In this document: positions 57,305-64,000 of the stretch, one piece after another
Position numbering within the stretch: the first letter of the stretch is position 1
Layout of the letters: each line of letters begins with the position of its first letter
Origin: Bradyrhizobium tropiciagri
GTDB taxonomy: Bacteria > Pseudomonadota > Alphaproteobacteria > Rhizobiales > Xanthobacteraceae
DNA length: 64,000 nucleotides
Assembly (NCBI RefSeq): GCF_001189845.1
Contig: NZ_LFLZ01000026.1
Location: 1-64,000, forward strand
Reading direction: 5' to 3'
Made by a program: the position numbers and the translations under genes
The notes under the pieces: generated by a model
Databases searched by the model: none
Told to the model about the DNA's origin: nothing
The model's input: the letters and a program-made list of their open reading frames with translations, nothing else

Positions 57305-59572
57305 ATGACGGACGGATGGATTCGGCCGCAGCGGTTTGCTGCTTCGGCGTTGGTGGTGCTTTCGGTTGCTGCTGCGGACAAGGCGTTCGCGCAGACGCAA
57401 TTGCCTTCGGTGACGGTCGATGCGCCATCGCACCGGCAAGCGGCGCCCTCGCAACGGACCCCGCGCGCGCGTAGCGCCTCGCGCCGCGCCACAGTCGCCC
57501 CGGTGGGAGCACAGCCGCAAGCAGCACAGCAAGCTGCCGGCGCAGGCGGCGGACACGAGCGCGCCAACGGTCCGGTCACCGGCTATCTGGCGCGGCAGAG
57601 CGCTGTTGGCACCAAGACCAGCACGCCGATCATCCAGACGCCGCAATCGGTGACGGTCATCAGCGCCGAGCAGATCCGCGACCAGAAGATCGTCAGCAAG
57701 TTCGACGAGGTGCTGCGCTACACGCCGGGCGTCGTCGGCGGTACCTTCGGCGCCGATTTCCGCAATGACTGGTTCCTGATCCGCGGCTTCCCCGCGCAGA
57801 ACGAGTCGCTGTTCCTCGACGGCCTGCAGCTGTTCTACACTTCCTATGCGAGCTGGAAGCTGCAGCCCTTCAATCTCGAGCGCGTCGAGGTGCTGCGCGG
57901 TCCGTCCGGCATCCTGTACGGCGGCTCGGCGCCGGGCGGCCTCGTCAACGCGGTGAGCAAGTTGCCGACGGCCGAGCCCATTCGCTACATCGAGACCGGC
58001 GTCAACAATTTCGGCAACGCCTATACCCAGTTCGACATCGGCGGCGCGACGGCGCAGCCCGGCGGCGGCCAGGTGCAGTATCGCCTCGTCGGCCAGGCCC
58101 AGGGCGGCGGCACCCAGACCGACTATGTCTACGACAACAATTTCTTCTTCGCCCCGTCGGTGACCTGGCGGCCCGATGCCGACACCAGCCTCACCGTGTT
58201 CGGCATGGCCTCGCACAGCAACACCCGCGCGCTGAACTTCCTGCCCTATGTCGGCACCGTCACCAACGCGCCGTTCGGCCGGATTCCGACCAGCCTGTTC
58301 GCCGGCGATCCAAGCGTCGACCAGTTCCGTCGCGACCAGGAGATGGTCGGCTACCAGTTCCAGAAGAGCGTCACCGACAACGTCGACTTCCGCCAGAACG
58401 CGCGCATGGCGCATGTCGACGTCTATTACGCCGGCCTCTACGGGCTCGGCTACGCGACGACGCCGGCCGCCGCCGATATCACCCGCGGAAATTTCTACAC
58501 CCGCGGCATCGCCACGCAACTCAACCTCGACAATCAGCTCGAATATCGCTTTGCGACCGGCGCGTTGCAGCACACGGCGCTGGTCGGCGTCGATCTGAAA
58601 TATTACGGCATCGACGACCGCCAGGGCTTTGGCGCGGGCACGAACCTCAACGTGCTCAATCCGGTCTATGGCAACAACCTGCCGTTCAGCGGCGCGCTCT
58701 ATCAGAACGCCTATCTGACCCAGGGCATGGCCGGACTCTATCTGCAGGATCAGGTCAAGCTCGACCGCCTGACGGTGGTGTTGTCGGGGCGCCAGGACTG
58801 GGTCGATCTCACCAGCAACAACCGGATCGGCGCCTCGCAGGGCCGCGACGACAGCAAGTTCTCCGGCCGTGTCGGCGCGATCTACAATTTCGACAGCGGC
58901 GTTGCGCCCTACGTTTCCTATATGACCGGCTACAATCCGGTGATCGGCACCAATGCCGCCGGCCAGCTGCTGCTGCCGGAAACCTCCGAGCAGACCGAGG
59001 TCGGCGTCAAGTACGAGCCGGCCGGGCTCAACGCGCGGTTCGGCGTCGCGTATTTCGATCTCAAGCGCAAGAACGCGCTGACCACAGATCCGAACAACAC
59101 CCTGTTCCAGACCCAGAATGGCGAGGTCACCTCGCGCGGCGTCGAGCTCGAGGCGGTCGCGAACATCACGCGGGATTTCAAGTTGGTGGCGAGCTACACC
59201 AATTACGAGCTGTTCGTCAGCAAGGACCCCAATCCCGCGCTGATCGGCACCGTGCCGACCAACACGCCCCGAGAGCTCGCGTCGGTCTGGACCGACTACA
59301 CCTTCCGCGAGGGTCCGCTCACGGGCTTCGGCTTCGGCGGCGGCGTGCGCTATGTCGGCTCGTCCTTTGCCGACACCGCGAACACCGCGCGCGTTCCGGG
59401 GGTCGTGCTCGGCGACCTCGCCTTGCACTATGAATGGGACAACAACTGGCGCGCGGCGCTCAATGTCGTGAACGTGACGGACAAGATCTACGTCGCGAGC
59501 TGCGCCACGATCAGCTCCTGCTACTACGGCGATCGCCGGCGCATCACGGCAAGCCTCGCCTACAAATGGTGA
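57305..59572 (+). CDS. TonB-dependent siderophore receptor
   Basis: A 755-residue outer-membrane receptor of the FhuA/FoxA-like siderophore group. The signal peptide is about 28 residues (ends ADKAFA). An Ala/Arg/Pro-rich stretch follows (about 40-90), then the plug domain with TPQSVTVISAEQIRDQK and LDGLQLFYTSYASWKLQPF, VEVLRGPSGILYGGSAPGGL. The beta-barrel ends in an aromatic-lysine-Trp (ASLAYKW). It imports a ferric siderophore using TonB energy. No siderophore ABC transporter is beside it. A terminator follows at 59610. Confidence 0.93.
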   Translation: MTDGWIRPQRFAASALVVLSVAAADKAFAQTQLPSVTVDAPSHRQAAPSQRTPRARSASRRATVAPVGAQPQAAQQAAGAGGGHERANGPVTGYLARQSAVGTKTSTPIIQTPQSVTVISAEQIRDQKIVSKFDEVLRYTPGVVGGTFGADFRNDWFLIRGFPAQNESLFLDGLQLFYTSYASWKLQPFNLERVEVLRGPSGILYGGSAPGGLVNAVSKLPTAEPIRYIETGVNNFGNAYTQFDIGGATAQPGGGQVQYRLVGQAQGGGTQTDYVYDNNFFFAPSVTWRPDADTSLTVFGMASHSNTRALNFLPYVGTVTNAPFGRIPTSLFAGDPSVDQFRRDQEMVGYQFQKSVTDNVDFRQNARMAHVDVYYAGLYGLGYATTPAAADITRGNFYTRGIATQLNLDNQLEYRFATGALQHTALVGVDLKYYGIDDRQGFGAGTNLNVLNPVYGNNLPFSGALYQNAYLTQGMAGLYLQDQVKLDRLTVVLSGRQDWVDLTSNNRIGASQGRDDSKFSGRVGAIYNFDSGVAPYVSYMTGYNPVIGTNAAGQLLLPETSEQTEVGVKYEPAGLNARFGVAYFDLKRKNALTTDPNNTLFQTQNGEVTSRGVELEAVANITRDFKLVASYTNYELFVSKDPNPALIGTVPTNTPRELASVWTDYTFREGPLTGFGFGGGVRYVGSSFADTANTARVPGVVLGDLALHYEWDNNWRAALNVVNVTDKIYVASCATISSCYYGDRRRITASLAYKW

Positions 59573-59609
59573 GCGCGCAGCGAACCATTTCGTTCACAAA
59601 ACTATCATC

Positions 59610-59641
59610 GAGAGGCGGCGTTCGGCCGCCTCTCCTTTTTT
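59610..59641 (+). terminator. Rho-independent terminator of TonB receptor gene
   Basis: The perfect stem GAGAGGCGGC (59610-59619) pairs with GCCGCCTCTC (59625-59634), loop GTTCG, then CTTTTTTC. Confidence 0.92.
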
Positions 59642-59713
59642 CACCGCCGTCAGCGTGGTGTCAGCATGTCGCGGTAGGTTCGCGCCGCGGCAACGCTTTG
59701 CCGCGCCCAGACT

Positions 59714-59752
59714 GGCCCGCTCCGAAATGCGAGCCCCGGAGCGGGCCTTTTA
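59714..59752 (+). terminator. second plus-strand terminator-like hairpin
   Basis: GGCCCGCTCCG (59714-59724) pairs perfectly with CGGAGCGGGCC (59737-59747), followed by TTTTA. It lies 105 bases beyond the first terminator, with no plus-strand gene between, so it may be a back-up or may serve an unseen short transcript. Confidence 0.65.
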
Positions 59753-59792
59753 CATGCCGGGGCCTCCCGCTGCCGCCGAGCGCGGGTCGACG

Positions 59793-60089
59793 TCAGAAGG
59801 CATTCTTGAATTGCGCGACATAGTCGCGGCTTCCATAGACCCACATCGGCTCGTCGCATTGTTGCGATCCAAGATCGTTCGTGCAGGCCGCACTCCATGG
59901 TGGCGCCGCGATCTGACGCCCGACGATCTCGTATCCCTGCCATCGACTGCCGATGATCGGTTGTGCGCCGACACGCGCGAGATGGCTGCTCTTGTCGGCT
60001 CGCACGTGAGCCATGGCTTGGGGCATGAGAACTTCGGTCTCGAGCGTTGGCAGCAGCAGGAGCGCCGCCAGGAGGTATCTGATCTTCAC
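59793..60089 (-). CDS. small secreted hypothetical protein
   Basis: A 98-residue protein starting at GTG with a signal peptide (MKIRYLLAALLLLPTLETEV..MPQAMA, cleavage near residue 27). The mature part has GAQPIIGSRWQGYEIVGRQI and two Cys (SAACTNDLGSQQCDEP) that could form a disulfide. No family is recognised. It is convergent with the TonB receptor gene and downstream of the tctA remnant. Confidence 0.6.
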   Translation of the reverse strand: MKIRYLLAALLLLPTLETEVLMPQAMAHVRADKSSHLARVGAQPIIGSRWQGYEIVGRQIAAPPWSAACTNDLGSQQCDEPMWVYGSRDYVAQFKNAF

Positions 60090-60229
60090 TGTTCAGCCGC
60101 CTTGATTGAGCCTCGCGCGGGCGAGGCATGTACGTTGCAGAACGGAAGACCGGGACTGCGGTCCGGATATTTCCGGATCACACGAATGTTTGGCAGTGTC
60201 GAGCCGCGGCCTCGTCGTCGTTGGCCTTG

Positions 60230-60444
60230 AATCGCCTGAGCACGACCGGCACGATCGGGAAATCGAACCGCCGCATCAGGACACCCATGACGCCGAATGC
60301 CGCCAGCGTCGAGAGTTCGACGACCGACGGCTTTGCCGCGATCGTGCCCGTGGTGGCGAACACCAGCATGCCGGCATAGAGCCACGACTGCGGAATCGCG
60401 AGCAGCCGCACCCACAAGCCCACGAGCGGCAGATTGAGCACCAG
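60230..60444 (-). pseudogene. fragment of a tripartite tricarboxylate transporter permease (TctA)
   Basis: About 70 codons on the minus strand match the C-terminal part of TctA: LVLNLPLVGLWVRLLAIPQS, then WLYAGMLVFATTGTIAAKPS, VELSTLAAFGVMGVLMRRFD and FPIVPVVL. The full protein has about 500 residues, so the rest is gone. Upstream the frame runs into an Ala/Glu-rich sequence and then a family B repeat; downstream it diverges after the FPIVPVVL segment and stops at 60178. It is a decayed remnant. Confidence 0.7.
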
Positions 60445-60565
60445 GGACGACGCGCGGAAAGACCCGCGTGCTCCCCTACTCTCCGGTGCCATCGCCCGGC
60501 TCGCCGCCTCCGCTAAAGCTTCGGCGTGCCAGGCACTCATGGCCTCGTCGAAGCCTTGGCGTAGA

Positions 60566-60663
60566 CGGGACCGGGCGATCCAGTACACCGCGGCCTCTCG
60601 GCTCAAGCACCGCGGTCTCTGGAATACTGGATCACCCGCCTTCGCTTTCGCGGGTGATGACAC
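60566..60663. repeat. dispersed palindromic repeat, family B copy 3
   Basis: ACGGGACCGGGCGATCCAGT at the left and ACTGGATCACCCGCCTTCGC with GCGGGTGATGAC at the right. The left outer arm is damaged compared with the other copies. It borders the tctA fragment. Confidence 0.75.
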
Positions 60664-60701
60664 CGAACGAGTTGTTTGACAGTTAAATCGAACGATCCAC
60701 T

Positions 60702-60787
60702 CGTCATTGCGAGCGAAGCGAAGCAATCCTTGGCGCCGCGCATGCGGGACCATGGATTGCTTCGTCGCTTCGCTCCTCGCAATGACG
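60702..60787. repeat. dispersed palindromic repeat, family A copy 6
   Basis: It starts CGTCATTGCGAGCGAAGCGA and ends GCTTCGCTCCTCGCAATGAC. It lies just 40 bp from family B copy 3, making a double-repeat spot between the tctA fragment and the following small gene. Confidence 0.85.
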
Positions 60788-60814
60788 CGGAGATAGCCTG
60801 CGAACAGGCCGCCC

Positions 60815-61036
60815 CTACAGCCCGGTATACCCGGCCTTCACGTGGTCGGTGCTGCCGTCGAGCTGGCGCAGATAGGTCAGGCCGCACACGGTGAGCCGAT
60901 GCGTGTCGCGCTCGCCCGCATCGAACAGCGTTTGCACGTACTCTGTCACTTTCGCGCGCGCCTCGTCGCTTGCTGCGGACGTGCGGTTGAGCAGCAGATC
61001 ATACGTCTGCATGATCCGATCGATCGCGGCTTCCAT
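60815..61036 (-). CDS. small hypothetical protein
   Basis: A 73-residue, mostly helical protein: MEAAIDRIMQTYDLLLNRTS, DEARAKVTEYVQTLFDAGER and the end THRLTVCGLTYLRQLDGSTD. No signal peptide or membrane segment. No family is recognised. It is 20 bp downstream of the next small gene and in the same direction, so the two probably form an operon. Confidence 0.65.
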   Translation of the reverse strand: MEAAIDRIMQTYDLLLNRTSAASDEARAKVTEYVQTLFDAGERDTHRLTVCGLTYLRQLDGSTDHVKAGYTGL

Positions 61037-61056
61037 TGAAGTCTCCGGGTTGACGC

Positions 61057-61287
61057 TCAGACGACCACCAGCGTCTCGGCCTCGAACTTCGCGATCGCCT
61101 TGTTGGCGAGGCGGAGCCGGTTCAGCTCACCTCGCTGGAACAGCTTCACGATGATGCCGAGCAGGCGCTCATTGGTGGCGAAAGTGTCAGGAATGGCGCC
61201 GGATTTGCGCAGATAGTTCGAGGCGATCGCGTAGGCGTCACCGACGACCTCGACATTCAGCACCTCGATCTCGCGCTCGACCAGCAT
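61057..61287 (-). CDS. small hypothetical protein
   Basis: A 76-residue cytosolic protein: MLVEREIEVLNVEVVGDAYA, IASNYLRKSGAIPDTFATNE and RLLGIIVKLFQRGELNRLRL followed by ANKAIAKFEAE. The ATG at 61287 has GGAGAAGCAGGA upstream and is preferred to the long upstream in-frame start, which adds a Cys-rich unconserved-looking stretch. I recognise no domain. It is probably co-transcribed with the 73-residue protein. Confidence 0.65.
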   Translation of the reverse strand: MLVEREIEVLNVEVVGDAYAIASNYLRKSGAIPDTFATNERLLGIIVKLFQRGELNRLRLANKAIAKFEAETLVVV

Positions 61288-61488
61288 GTCCTGCTTCTCC
61301 GTTGGGAGACAGGATAAAGCGCGGGCAACGCCATGGTTCCTCGGCGGGACCCATTTATTTTCGCAGGTGCAGCATGAAAAACGCATCGGCCGGGCATGAC
61401 CGATGCGTTGGTTGAAGCAAGGTTGGACTGGAGGAGGCTGCCGGTCTTCTAGGCGGCCGGCTTGGCCATCAGGCGAAGAGAGGAAGGC

Positions 61489-62007
61489 TCAGAGGCGATA
61501 CAGGATCTGGTCGGTCCAGAAGCGCTCGAGGCGATGCAGCGACTTGTTGAGGCTCGCGAACTCCTCGTTCGAGATGCCGCCGACCTGCTCCACCGTCTTG
61601 ACGTGCTTCTGATAGAGCGCATCGACGATGCGGCGCACTTCCTGGCCCTGCGGGGTCAGACGGATGCGGACCGAGCGGCGATCGACGCGCGAGCGCTGAT
61701 GATCGAGGAAGCCGAGCTCGACCAGCTTCTTCAGATTGTAGGAGACGTTGGAGCCGAGATAGTAGCCGCGGGTGCGCAGCTCGCCGGCGGTCAGTTCCTT
61801 GTCACCGATATTGTACAGGAGCAGTGCCTGCACCGAGTTGATGTCGGCGCGGCCGCGACGATCGAATTCGTCCTTGATGACGTCGAGGAGCCGGCGATGC
61901 AGCCGCTCCACCAAAGTCAGGGCTTCGAGATAGAGCGGCTGCACCGGAGCTTGACCGGTAGCGCGATCAGCGGCATCCGCCGCCGTTGTCGCAACGGCTT
62001 TCATCAT
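61489..62007 (-). CDS. MarR family winged-helix regulator (LdtR-like)
   Basis: A 172-residue winged-helix protein. The core is at about 45-140: VIKDEFDRRGRADINSVQAL, TAGELRTRGYYLGSNVSYNL (recognition helix) and the wing HQRSRVDRRSVRIRLT. This SNVSYNLKKLVE pattern resembles LdtR, a rhizobial regulator linked to L,D-transpeptidase genes and stress; the assignment is from memory and not certain. GGGGAAG precedes the ATG. It lies between hemB and glyA, the place LdtR genes often occupy in rhizobia. Confidence 0.85.
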   Translation of the reverse strand: MMKAVATTAADAADRATGQAPVQPLYLEALTLVERLHRRLLDVIKDEFDRRGRADINSVQALLLYNIGDKELTAGELRTRGYYLGSNVSYNLKKLVELGFLDHQRSRVDRRSVRIRLTPQGQEVRRIVDALYQKHVKTVEQVGGISNEEFASLNKSLHRLERFWTDQILYRL

Positions 62008-62672
62008 GACACTTCCCCTGTTTGTCGTTTTTATCGACTTTATTCGACGAAACTTGTGTCCCGCCTGATAGGTCCAACGTAAGGGGGCCGTTTGAATATC
62101 CGCTTAAATAAGAGAATAAAGAGATCATGAATTTAAGACAGTGAATCGTGGATTAAGCCCATGGATCAAAGGCTTTTCGCAACTTTTCATTGACGGTGGC
62201 AGACCCTTTGTTCACGCTTCGTCTGCCTCCCCTGTCACATTCGGAAACAGCATCGTTTGAATTCGAAACGACGGCGTAACGAGTGTGAGGGAACCCTTTA
62301 CGGTGACCGATCGGTTACCAGAAAATTCTTTGAAAATTTTATCGGAGTGCATCGCGGCGGGACGCACGCGATGCGCGCAAGCGGCTCTCATTCGTTACCG
62401 CGGCCAGACCGGTTCCGCCGTCGGCCCGCGCAAAGCCGGCCGGCACACGCACCAAGATCCGGTGAAATGGATCCCGACGGCAGGTCCCGTGGAGATGCTC
62501 CGGAAACGGGGCGCCTCGAAAGGGATGCGATCTGTCGGCATCCACCTAGCAGAACCAGCGAAGCTGTCTTCTCGTTGCGCGCACGACTGCCAGATATCGA
62601 CAGCCGCCGTCAGCTATTCATCGCGCTGTCGCGCCCGGGCAACAGTGCATCAGGCCGTCCCCGCACGCGGGC
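62008..62672. other. intergenic region upstream of the LdtR-like gene
   Basis: 665 bp without a convincing gene. The first 330 bp next to the regulator are AT-richer (for example CCGCTTAAATAAGAGAATAA and GAAAATTCTTTGAAAATTTT) and could hold its promoter. The rest is GC-rich with open frames on both strands but no family resemblance, so I leave them out. Confidence 0.5.
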
Positions 62673-63134
62673 CTATGGCGGGCGTTCGCGCGCCGACATC
62701 CAGGCCAGCGCGAGATAGGCGGCGAGCATCACGGCCTCGAGCCCGACCACGGTGAGGCTGCCGCCATAGATGCCCGGAAACATCAGCTCGATGACCGCCA
62801 TGGACACCACGGTGGTCAGCCAGACCACGGCGCCCCAGGGCGTCGCGAGCCAGAGCCCGACGGCGGCGACGAGCTCGATGACGGCGAAATAGATCGTGGC
62901 GGTCTGCCAGGCCATCGACTGGTTCTCGAAGGCCTCCTCCTCGCCGCCGACGAAGCCCGTCACCTGGGCCCAGTGATAGAGCCCCTTGGCGACCGAGACG
63001 ACGGCCATGATGCGCAGGAAGATGACGAGGCGCCGCGTCCACGCATTATCATCCGGCTCGATCCGGTCGGACGAGATCGCGCTGACCGAGATGGCGTTGT
63101 CCCGCGCCTGATCGCGTGCAGAGGTGTCAGACAT
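62673..63134 (-). CDS. four-helix membrane protein (DUF6163-like)
   Basis: A 153-residue inner-membrane protein with a polar 35-residue N-terminus and four helices: FLRIMAVVSVAKGLYHWAQV, TATIYFAVIELVAAVGLWLA, WGAVVWLTTVVSMAVIELMF and LTVVGLEAVMLAAYLALAWM. It resembles the rhizobial DUF6163 family, found next to hemB; this is from memory. The function is unknown. It is divergent from hemB with 185 bp between the starts. Confidence 0.75.
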   Translation of the reverse strand: MSDTSARDQARDNAISVSAISSDRIEPDDNAWTRRLVIFLRIMAVVSVAKGLYHWAQVTGFVGGEEEAFENQSMAWQTATIYFAVIELVAAVGLWLATPWGAVVWLTTVVSMAVIELMFPGIYGGSLTVVGLEAVMLAAYLALAWMSARERPP

Positions 63135-63319
63135 CCGAATCGCCGCATGGCGGCTGCAAAATGGGGTTCATGGCGCAGTCTTGGCCCGCCGGGGTCCCAA
63201 AATCAATTGCCGTTGCGGCAAATCAAGGGCGCTTCCGGCGCAATGACGGCACCCCTGTGAGGTGCTAGAACCGGACCTATATCAGGTCCAAATCAGCCGT
63301 CCGTCGAGGAGAACAAGAC

Positions 63320-64000
63320 ATGGCGATCAAATTCGGGCGCCCGATCGAATTGCGCGACACGCCGCGGCGCCAGACGGATGCCCTCGCCTCCCCCTCGCTC
63401 GACCTTGCGATCCGGATGCGCCGCAACCGCAAGTCCGAATGGGCGCGCCGGCTGGTGCGCGAGAACGTGCTGACGACCGACGACCTGATCTGGCCGATGT
63501 TCGTGGTTGATGGCCACAACACCCGCACCCCGGTGGCCTCGATGCCCGGCGTCGACCGGCTCACCGTCGACCAGATCGTCCGCGACGCCGAGCGTGCCGC
63601 AAAACTCAACATCCCCTGCATCGCGCTGTTTCCCTTCACCGAGCCGGCGCTGCGCGACGAGCAAGGCTCGGAGGCGCTCAATCCCGACAACCTGGTCTGC
63701 CAGGCGGTGCGCGCCATCAAGCAGGAGTTTCCCGATATCGGCGTGCTCTGCGACGTCGCGCTCGATCCCTTCACCAGCCACGGCCATGACGGGCTGATCG
63801 AGGATGGCAAGATCCTCAACGACGAGACCGTCGCGGTGCTGGTCAAGCAGGCGCTGACCCAGGCCGAGGCCGGCTGCGACGTGATCGCGCCGTCGGACAT
63901 GATGGACGGCCGCATCGGCGCGATCCGCGAGGCACTCGACGACAACGGCTTCGGCGACGTGCAGATCATGTCGTACGCGGCGAAATACGCCTCCGCGTTC
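63320..64000 (+). CDS. hemB: delta-aminolevulinic acid dehydratase HemB, 5' part
   Basis: The first 227 codons of porphobilinogen synthase; the gene runs off the window edge. It condenses two 5-aminolevulinate molecules to porphobilinogen in heme synthesis. PFTEPALRDEQGSEALNPDN and the metal segment LCDVALDPFTSHGHDGL are intact. Asp replaces the zinc-binding Cys residues, so it is the Mg-dependent type reported for Bradyrhizobium. The lysine that forms the Schiff base with substrate lies beyond or near the window end. GAGGAG is found 10 bases before the ATG. Confidence 0.96.
   Translation, partial: MAIKFGRPIELRDTPRRQTDALASPSLDLAIRMRRNRKSEWARRLVRENVLTTDDLIWPMFVVDGHNTRTPVASMPGVDRLTVDQIVRDAERAAKLNIPCIALFPFTEPALRDEQGSEALNPDNLVCQAVRAIKQEFPDIGVLCDVALDPFTSHGHDGLIEDGKILNDETVAVLVKQALTQAEAGCDVIAPSDMMDGRIGAIREALDDNGFGDVQIMSYAAKYASAF

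Noticed and set aside
57194-59428. A 744-codon open frame opposite the TonB receptor
   Set aside because: Same reason: antisense shadow of a well-supported receptor gene.
60086-60415. A 109-codon frame ending at the start of the small secreted protein
   Set aside because: It is another frame of the tctA remnant and its composition (Arg/His/Gly) is that of a shadow.
62257-62718. Open frames of about 150 codons upstream of the LdtR-like gene
   Set aside because: Arg/Pro-rich with no family resemblance, and they run into the end of the four-helix membrane protein gene.

Overview
The window looks like a chromosomal segment of a Bradyrhizobium-like alphaproteobacterium (Hyphomicrobiales, Nitrobacteraceae). 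This rests on the high GC content, the alpha-type gene neighbourhoods (nadQ-nadABC; cytochrome bc1 chaperone-yceD-plsX-fabH-ihfA-merR; glyA-nrdR-ribD-ribE-ribH-nusB-thiL-hppA; gcrA), an Omp2-type porin, a Mg-type HemB, and the short imperfect palindromes scattered between genes. There is no phage, transposase, CRISPR array or rRNA. One tRNA (Pro, GGG) is present.

Layout. 0.1-8.8 kb: class I amidotransferase-like hydrolase, AI-2E transporter, diguanylate cyclase, rplM-rpsI, thioesterase, enoyl-CoA hydratase, and a CoA-binding protein next to O-acetylhomoserine sulfhydrylase. 8.9-13.8 kb: a small secreted protein, then the NAD synthesis block, with a Nudix-like repressor (nadQ) followed by nadA-nadB-nadC joined by 4-bp overlaps. 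Two near-identical operator palindromes lie just before nadA. 13.8-20.2 kb: ctaA, a DUF2842 protein, a divergent polysaccharide deacetylase/CelD-like acetyltransferase pair, and a divergent LysR/MFS pair. 20.5-27.9 kb: an exopolysaccharide locus with a Wzz/ExoP-like co-polymerase (degenerate kinase domain) divergent from a Wza-like exporter, a glycosyltransferase, a priming sugar-phosphate transferase and an O-antigen-ligase/polymerase. 27.8-36.2 kb: MarR with divergent FAD monooxygenase, saccharopine-dehydrogenase-like protein, DUF169 protein, YdcF-like protein, acetamidase/formamidase and acyl-CoA synthetase. 36.3-41.5 kb: gcrA, an SDR, a porin, a MarR regulator and tRNA-Pro. 41.5-46.8 kb: merR, ihfA, fabH, plsX, yceD, bc1 chaperone and divergent bamE. 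47-56.7 kb: a TctC-type binding protein, a small ORF, hppA, thiL, nusB, ribH, ribE, ribD, nrdR and glyA. 57.3-61.3 kb: an accessory-looking patch with a TonB siderophore receptor, small secreted or hypothetical proteins and a tctA remnant. 61.5-64 kb: a MarR/LdtR-like regulator, a membrane protein and the 5' part of hemB.

Points that stand out: the paired NadQ-type operators overlapping the nadA promoter and ribosome binding site; single-base deletions breaking both fabH and glyA (both normally essential, so sequencing error is likely); a cluster of four GANTC sites in 41 bp upstream of the TonB receptor; a perfect 9-bp AT-rich inverted repeat between yceD and plsX; a possible small RNA downstream of the porin; the co-polymerase with a lost Walker lysine; and several families of dispersed palindromes. 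No wholly new multi-gene system was found; most genes belong to known families.
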